Shown here: positions 6,623 through 9,919 of the stretch, piece after piece
How positions within the stretch are numbered: position 1 is the first letter of the stretch
Layout of the letters: every line of letters begins with the position of its first letter
Program-made: the position numbers and the translations under genes
The notes under the pieces: model-generated
Databases searched by the model: none
Told to the model about the DNA's origin: nothing
What the model saw: the letters and a program-made list of their open reading frames with translations, nothing else
Origin: an uncultured Rhodoluna sp.
GTDB taxonomy: Bacteria; Actinomycetota; Actinomycetes; Actinomycetales; Microbacteriaceae
Assembly: GCA_937898095.1 (NCBI GenBank)
Contig: CALDKR010000068.1
Span: 1-9,919 of the forward strand
Direction of reading: 5' to 3'
DNA: 9,919 nt

Positions 6623-7249
6623 TTACTTCAATACGTAGACGATTAGGAAAAGGCCGATCCAGACCACGTCGACGAAGTGCCAGTAGTAAGAAACCACAAT
6701 CGCACCGGTCGCCTCGTAGTGACCGAACTTCTTCGCGGCGAAGGTCTTGCCGATAATGAACAAGAAGGCAACCAAACCGCCAGTCACGTGTAGAGCGTGG
6801 AAACCGGTGGTGATGTAGAAAGCACTGCCGTAAGAGTTGGCATTCAGAGCCACGCCCTCAGAGATAAGCGTTGCGTATTCCCAGGTTTGACCTGCAACGA
6901 AGATTGCACCCAAGAAGTATGAGAGCAGGAACCACTCGACCATGCCCCATTTGACTGGAGACCATCCGGTGCGTTTTGGTTGCATGCGCTCTGCGGCGAA
7001 CACGCCGAACTGAGCGGTAAACGACGAAGCCACAAGGATGATGGTGTTCACCAATGCGAACGGAACATTCAAAATTTGAGTGTCGTGGGCCCAAATCTCT
7101 GGTGAATTAGCGCGAAGGCTGAAGTACATCGCGAATAGACCCGCGAAGAACATCACCTCGCTGCCTAGCCAAACGATGGTTCCGACAGAAGTGGAACTTG
7201 GGCGGTTGATTACTGGGGCACTTTGCTGCGTCAAGGTCGTCGTAGACAT
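6623..7249 (-). CDS. ctaE: Cytochrome c oxidase subunit III
   Basis: Subunit III of the aa3 oxidase, 208 aa, the short five-helix form. Features are SEVMFFAGLFAMYF (30-43) with the conserved glutamate E31, FYITTGFHALHVTGG (144-158) with H151 and H154, and the C-terminal YYWHFVDVVWIGLF (188-201). In known oxidases this subunit has no redox centre; it stabilises the binuclear centre and supports proton uptake by subunit I. It is the first gene of ctaE-qcrC-qcrA-qcrB, so one promoter makes a subunit of complex IV together with all of complex III. The rest of complex IV is in the convergent ctaC-D-F run. No Shine-Dalgarno is visible before the ATG, but TAGAAT ends 6 nt upstream, suggesting a leaderless mRNA. 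trpD is divergent. Confidence 0.97.
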   Translation of the reverse strand: MSTTTLTQQSAPVINRPSSTSVGTIVWLGSEVMFFAGLFAMYFSLRANSPEIWAHDTQILNVPFALVNTIILVASSFTAQFGVFAAERMQPKRTGWSPVKWGMVEWFLLSYFLGAIFVAGQTWEYATLISEGVALNANSYGSAFYITTGFHALHVTGGLVAFLFIIGKTFAAKKFGHYEATGAIVVSYYWHFVDVVWIGLFLIVYVLK

Positions 7250-7255
7250 GCTTTG

Positions 7256-7261
7256 ATTCTA
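7256..7261 (-). promoter_or_regulatory. Candidate -10 element of the ctaE-qcrCAB operon (leaderless)
   Basis: Minus-strand TAGAAT, close to the TATAAT consensus, is followed by CAAAGC and the ATG of ctaE at 7249. The expected start point falls on the ATG itself. The -35 region at 17-18 bp (TCAGTT or CTCAGT) is poor. This would be the promoter for the whole 4.2-kb respiratory operon. Confidence 0.6.
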
Positions 7262-7318
7262 ACGCTCGAGGTAGCTGAAACTGAGACAAATCCGCGATTT
7301 TGTGGCACTTTTCGGCAA

Positions 7319-7324
7319 TAAACT
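7319..7324 (+). promoter_or_regulatory. Candidate -10 element of trpD (leaderless)
   Basis: TAAACT is followed by seven bases (TTGGCAC) and the ATG at 7332. Nothing resembling a Shine-Dalgarno lies in the gap, so leaderless initiation is the simplest reading. The two opposing -10 elements (here and 7256-7261) are 57 bp apart, so the upstream parts of both promoters share this stretch. Confidence 0.5.
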
Positions 7325-7331
7325 TTGGCAC

Positions 7332-8399
7332 ATGACTTCTGCATTCACTTGGCCTCAAATTTTGACAAAACTTGTCGAAAGAAATGATTTAGATCGCGTT
7401 GAGGCGACCTGGGCGATGCAGCAAATCATGAGCGGCGAAACATCCGAGCTCAACATTGCCGCGTTTATGGTTTCTCTTCGCTCAAAAGGCGAGTCGGTCG
7501 ATGAGTTGGCAGGTTTGGTCGACGTGATGCTTGAGAACTCAATCAAGCTTGACACTGGCTCGGATGCCGTTGACATTGTCGGCACCGGGGGAGACCTGGT
7601 TGGCACAGTGAACATTTCATCCATGTCGTCGGTGGTCGCAGCAGCAGCCGGAGTGCCAGTTTTGAAGCACGGAAGCCGATCGGCCTCTGGAAAAACTGGA
7701 TCTTCAGAAATGCTTGAGGCGCTAGGAATTCGTCTTGACTTAGAGCCTGGCGCAGTCGCCAAGGTTTTTAGCGGAACCGGCATCACGTTCTTTTTTGCAC
7801 AGCTCTTTCATCCGGCAATGAGGCATGTTGCGCCAGTTCGCCGTGCTCTGGGTGTTCCAACAACTTTCAATTTTCTCGGGCCATTAGCTAACCCGGTTCA
7901 GCCAATTGCAACCGCTTTGGGGGTTTCAAACCTCGCGATCGCGCCCTTGATGGCCAATGAACTAGCGGCACGCGGGCGTGCAGCCTTGGTTTTGAGGGGC
8001 AACGATGGCCTTGACGAACTTACAACCACCGAAAACAGCCACATTTGGCAGGTATGCAGGGGAGAGGTGCGTCAATTTGATCTTGACCCTCGCGACTTTG
8101 GGTTGCAGCGCGTTTCGCAATCTAAACTGCTCGGTGGTGACGCAAGCGCAAACGCACAGGTGGCACGCGAACTGTTTGCCGGCTCAACCGATGGCAACCT
8201 CGCGGCTGTGAAAGATATTGTGATTTTGAATGCTGCCTCAGGAATCGTGGCCTATCAAATGGCTAAAGATGAGTCTCGAGCTGAACTTGATTTGAACCTT
8301 CGCTTTGAAGATGCCATTTTTGCCGCAAAGCAAGCTATTGAGTCTGGCGCGGCAAAAACAAAACTTGATCAGTGGGTCGCTGCCACAAACCAAAACTAA
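7332..8399 (+). CDS. trpD: Anthranilate phosphoribosyltransferase
   Basis: Joins anthranilate to PRPP to make N-(5'-phosphoribosyl)anthranilate, the second step of the tryptophan branch; cytoplasmic. The chosen start gives 355 aa, close to the usual 330-350. Motifs by this numbering are GTGGD (84-88) and the following NISS segment for the PRPP pyrophosphate, KHGSR (112-116), GKTGSSEMLEALG (120-132), HPAMRHVAPVRRALG (160-174) lining the anthranilate site, and FNFLGPLANP (179-188). The N-terminal helices (7-60) match the usual TrpD/nucleoside phosphorylase helical domain. An in-frame GTG at 7302 would add ten residues but has no ribosome-binding site. The ATG at 7332 is preferred because TAAACT ends 7 nt before it. 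No other trp gene is in the window. The position divergent from ctaE matches mycobacterial gene order as I recall it. Confidence 0.96.
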   Translation: MTSAFTWPQILTKLVERNDLDRVEATWAMQQIMSGETSELNIAAFMVSLRSKGESVDELAGLVDVMLENSIKLDTGSDAVDIVGTGGDLVGTVNISSMSSVVAAAAGVPVLKHGSRSASGKTGSSEMLEALGIRLDLEPGAVAKVFSGTGITFFFAQLFHPAMRHVAPVRRALGVPTTFNFLGPLANPVQPIATALGVSNLAIAPLMANELAARGRAALVLRGNDGLDELTTTENSHIWQVCRGEVRQFDLDPRDFGLQRVSQSKLLGGDASANAQVARELFAGSTDGNLAAVKDIVILNAASGIVAYQMAKDESRAELDLNLRFEDAIFAAKQAIESGAAKTKLDQWVAATNQN

Positions 8400-8531
8400 T
8401 TCGCTAGTTAGCAACTTCAACAAAGAGCGACCCGCGCACAAATTCCAAATGGGCACCAAATACGGGCTAGGGGTCAAATAAACACAACTTGACATAATGT
8501 GCATTATCGGCGTTTAAGCACTCGTGAATGC
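8400..8531. other. Convergent intergenic region with weak inverted repeats
   Basis: This is 132 bp between the trpD stop and the Nudix stop. It holds a short palindrome GCTAGTTAGC just after trpD (8403-8412), a second inverted repeat ATAATG-TG-CATTAT (8494-8507), and an imperfect stem from 8509 to 8538 that runs into the Nudix stop. None has the GC-rich stem plus T-tract of a standard terminator, so how the two converging transcripts end is unclear. No credible small gene was seen. Confidence 0.4.
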
Positions 8532-8993
8532 CTAAGCCAGATAGTGATTCAGGAACTCAATTAATCCGTCTGGGCCAACTTGATGTTGGGTTCTAGATAA
8601 GTCGGAAACATTCCACCAGCGGAATTCCAAAACATCGCGACGCTCGTCGTCGGTCCAGTCGCGATCATCCAGTTGAAAATTGTCAACCTTGAGCGAATAG
8701 AAATAGTCGACGTAAGTGTGGTGATTCACGCCATCACCCCAGTGCCATTTGCCTTCAGCGCGCCAAATTTGCTCGCCGAGCTGCTCAGGAGTCGCCATTA
8801 AACCGGTTTCTTCGCGCAGTTCACGGATGGCTGCTTCGAGCGGAGTCTCACCGTCGTCGATGCCTCCGCCCGGCGTAATCCAGCGCGGAGGAAGCTGAAC
8901 TTCAGGGTCAAAATGCGTCAGCAACAAAAAGACCTGACTGGTCGAATTGGTCAGAATTATGCGCGCGGTTTCGCGGTGTTGCCCTGGTTGCAA
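8532..8993 (-). CDS. Nudix hydrolase family protein
   Basis: A 153-aa soluble protein with a perfect Nudix box at 43-65: G43, then E49, REL (57-59), EE (61-62), G64 and L65, fitting Gx5Ex7REUxEExGU. These glutamates bind Mg2+ in enzymes that cleave nucleoside diphosphates linked to another group X. The substrate cannot be deduced. The WGDGVNHHTYVDYFYSL segment (about 85-101) and the acidic LDDRDWTDDERRDV stretch (107-120) are possible specificity elements, and RWWNVSDL (124-131) is a typical C-terminal strand and turn. The start is a TTG one base after the stop of the upstream yczE-like gene. There is no ATG early in the frame, the TTG keeps the first beta strand complete, and AAAGGG lies about 11 nt upstream. 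Translation is probably coupled to that gene. The start is less certain than the family. Confidence 0.88.
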   Translation of the reverse strand: MQPGQHRETARIILTNSTSQVFLLLTHFDPEVQLPPRWITPGGGIDDGETPLEAAIRELREETGLMATPEQLGEQIWRAEGKWHWGDGVNHHTYVDYFYSLKVDNFQLDDRDWTDDERRDVLEFRWWNVSDLSRTQHQVGPDGLIEFLNHYLA

Positions 8994-8994
8994 T

Positions 8995-9606
8995 TTAGCG
9001 CTTGCCCTTTGGTTCCATGCCGAAAAGGCGCATAGAGAGCTGCATTAGATAGCCAATGCAGATGGCGAAAATCAAGGTTCCTTCGCGCACTTGACCACCC
9101 ATTAGCCAACCAATGGCCAGCACCGTGCCTTCATACATTGTTCTGACTAGCCAAAATGGCCAACCGGTGACTCGCTGAGTGCCAATCATCAGGCCGTCAC
9201 GTGGCCCAGAGCCCAATTTGGCGCTGATATAAAGCCCGGTGGCAATGGCGACGGTGACCATGCCGATCAAAAACGAGAGCATTTGTTGCCAATATCCATC
9301 AAGCGCCGGCAGCCACGGCATCCAGACATCGGCAAAAATGCCAATTAGCAAGGCGTTGAGAATTGAACCGATGCCTGGTTTTACTTTTAGTGGAATCCAC
9401 CCGATAAGAACAATTACGCTCACGATTACCGATGAAATTCCGAAGCTCAAGCCGGTTTGAACTTGGATTCCTTGGGCGAAGACATCCCAAGGCGCAATTC
9501 CAAGGCTGGCGTGAACCATCAGCGCAATTCCTAAACCGTAGATGAATAATCCGATCATCAGGCGGCCAAAATTTAGCCAACTTTTAGGATTGTTCAAACG
9601 GCGCAT
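8995..9606 (-). CDS. YczE/YitT-like integral membrane protein
   Basis: A 203-aa polytopic membrane protein with about five hydrophobic stretches (roughly 14-32, 54-72, 80-98, 108-128, and 155-195 split in two). It resembles the YczE/YyaS family of membrane proteins of unknown biochemical function. Two related motifs recur 96 residues apart: SLGIAPWD (34-41) and KLGSGPRD (130-137), each after a helix ending in small residues and followed by a TG segment (T51-G52 and T147-G148). This points to an internal duplication with two equivalent re-entrant or loop regions. The tail is basic (KGKR). The ATG at 9606 has TAGGCT ending 6 nt upstream and only a weak AGG as ribosome-binding site. The Nudix gene follows one base after its stop, so the two form an operon. 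Family assignment is moderately secure; transport is only an inference. Confidence 0.78.
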   Translation of the reverse strand: MRRLNNPKSWLNFGRLMIGLFIYGLGIALMVHASLGIAPWDVFAQGIQVQTGLSFGISSVIVSVIVLIGWIPLKVKPGIGSILNALLIGIFADVWMPWLPALDGYWQQMLSFLIGMVTVAIATGLYISAKLGSGPRDGLMIGTQRVTGWPFWLVRTMYEGTVLAIGWLMGGQVREGTLIFAICIGYLMQLSMRLFGMEPKGKR

Positions 9607-9612
9607 TTATTC

Positions 9613-9618
9613 AGCCTA
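9613..9618 (-). promoter_or_regulatory. Candidate -10 element of the yczE-like/Nudix operon (leaderless)
   Basis: Minus-strand TAGGCT (TANNNT) is followed by six bases (GAATAA) and the ATG at 9606, the same geometry as ctaE and the abm-like gene. TATAGG, two bases upstream, is an alternative reading of the hexamer. The site lies in the 24-bp gap shared with the divergent phosphodiesterase gene. Confidence 0.42.
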
Positions 9619-9619
9619 T

Positions 9620-9624
9620 AGGAG
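9620..9624 (+). promoter_or_regulatory. Shine-Dalgarno fixing the TTG start of the phosphodiesterase gene
   Basis: AGGAG lies 6 nt before TTG at 9631. This is the best Shine-Dalgarno match in the last 3 kb and is the reason for choosing the TTG. A second in-frame TTG at 9643 is too far from it. Confidence 0.72.
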
Positions 9625-9630
9625 ACCGAT

Positions 9631-9919
9631 TTGACCCCCGAGTTGACCTACCTCTCCCCTGAATTTCGCCCCGGCGCGGTCAGGGTTCTGGCGCACAGGG
9701 GCCTGGCGTCTGCCCATGACACATCTGGCAGTGATTCATCGAAAACCATCGAAGAGAACACCATCGAGGCGTTTCAAAATGCACTGGTGGCTGGCGCCGA
9801 CTATGTAGAGAGCGACATTCAAGTCACATCTGACGGCGTGCCGGTTCTTTTTCACGATGACGATCTGCTGCGCGTGGCAAATCGAGCCGAACGAATCGAT
9901 CAACTGACCTGGAGTCAGC
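9631..9919 (+). CDS. Glycerophosphodiester phosphodiesterase, N-terminal part (3' truncated by window)
   Basis: The first 96 codons of a GDPD-family enzyme, cut by the window end. The family hydrolyses glycerophosphodiesters to glycerol 3-phosphate and an alcohol, using a TIM barrel and a divalent metal. The HR-ExD-H signature is complete: H22-R23 in VLAHRGL (19-25), E60 and D62 in YVESDIQVTSDG (58-69), and H75-D76 in VLFHDDDLL. E42-N43 in the EENTIEAF stretch (41-48) is the usual conserved ENT. An insert of about 15 polar residues (SAHDTSGSDSSKTIE, 27-41) lengthens the loop between the HRG and ENT motifs. There is no signal peptide, so a cytoplasmic enzyme is likely. The start is TTG with AGGAG 6 nt upstream. 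It is divergent from the yczE-like gene with a 24-bp gap. A possible -10, TAGGAT at 9585-9590, lies inside that gene. Confidence 0.92.
   Translation, partial: MTPELTYLSPEFRPGAVRVLAHRGLASAHDTSGSDSSKTIEENTIEAFQNALVAGADYVESDIQVTSDGVPVLFHDDDLLRVANRAERIDQLTWSQ

Noticed and set aside
7284..7289. TTGTCT (minus strand) as the -35 of the ctaE promoter
   Set aside because: The spacer to TAGAAT would be 22 bp, too long for a standard housekeeping promoter.
7302..7331. In-frame GTG at 7302 as the trpD start, adding ten residues
   Set aside because: It has no Shine-Dalgarno, the extra residues (ALFGNKLWH) look unlike a TrpD N-terminus, and the candidate -10 at 7319-7324 lies inside the extension.
7355..7786. 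143-aa open frame antisense to trpD
   Set aside because: It overlaps the conserved core of trpD, has low-complexity S/T content, and shows no supporting signals.
8489..8518. TTGACA at 8489 as a plus-strand promoter
   Set aside because: No TANNNT lies at 16-18 bp, and it would point into the antisense strand of the Nudix gene.

Overview
The window is a chromosomal core-metabolism region of an actinobacterium. The strongest sign is the locus architecture: a ctaC-ctaD-ctaF aa3-oxidase cluster converges on a ctaE-qcrC-qcrA-qcrB operon, with trpD divergent from ctaE. From memory, mycobacteria also have trpD beside ctaE-qcrCAB. The protein details agree: an actinobacterial CtaF, a di-haem QcrC with a C-terminal anchor, and a three-helix QcrA with a twin-arginine motif before helix 3. 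Base composition is only moderate (roughly half G+C by eye) and intergenic gaps are very short. That suggests a small-genome, lower-GC actinobacterium such as a freshwater Microbacteriaceae, but the taxonomic guess is inference.

Layout. 1-2278 (+): the 3' end of ctaC, then ctaD and ctaF, closed by a UUCG-loop hairpin that can terminate in both directions. 2314-2954 (-): two small genes joined by a TAGTG stop/start overlap, an ABM-fold (dimeric alpha/beta barrel) protein followed by a stand-alone TipAS-like protein. 2974-3003: terminator of the qcr operon. 3018-7249 (-): ctaE-qcrC-qcrA-qcrB. 7250-7331: compact divergent promoter region. 7332-8399 (+): trpD. 8400-8531: short convergent intergenic stretch. 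8532-9606 (-): a YczE/YitT-like membrane protein followed by a Nudix hydrolase. 9631-9919 (+): start of a glycerophosphodiester phosphodiesterase, cut by the window end.

The respiratory genes encode subunits I-IV of cytochrome aa3 oxidase and all three core subunits of cytochrome bcc. In actinobacteria these form one menaquinol:O2 supercomplex, in which di-haem QcrC passes electrons straight to CuA of CtaC with no soluble cytochrome c. The catalytic and cofactor residues I looked for are present in every subunit, except the part of CtaC that lies outside the window.

I found no obvious new multi-gene system. The items most worth a second look are the ABM/TipAS pair at the junction of the two respiratory operons, and a repeated promoter geometry. 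Four genes that begin transcription units (abm-like, ctaE, trpD, yczE-like) each have a TANNNT -10 hexamer ending 6-7 nt before the ATG and no clear Shine-Dalgarno sequence, which predicts leaderless mRNAs. Several operon-internal genes instead have Shine-Dalgarno sites. No tRNA, rRNA, CRISPR array, insertion sequence or phage gene was seen.
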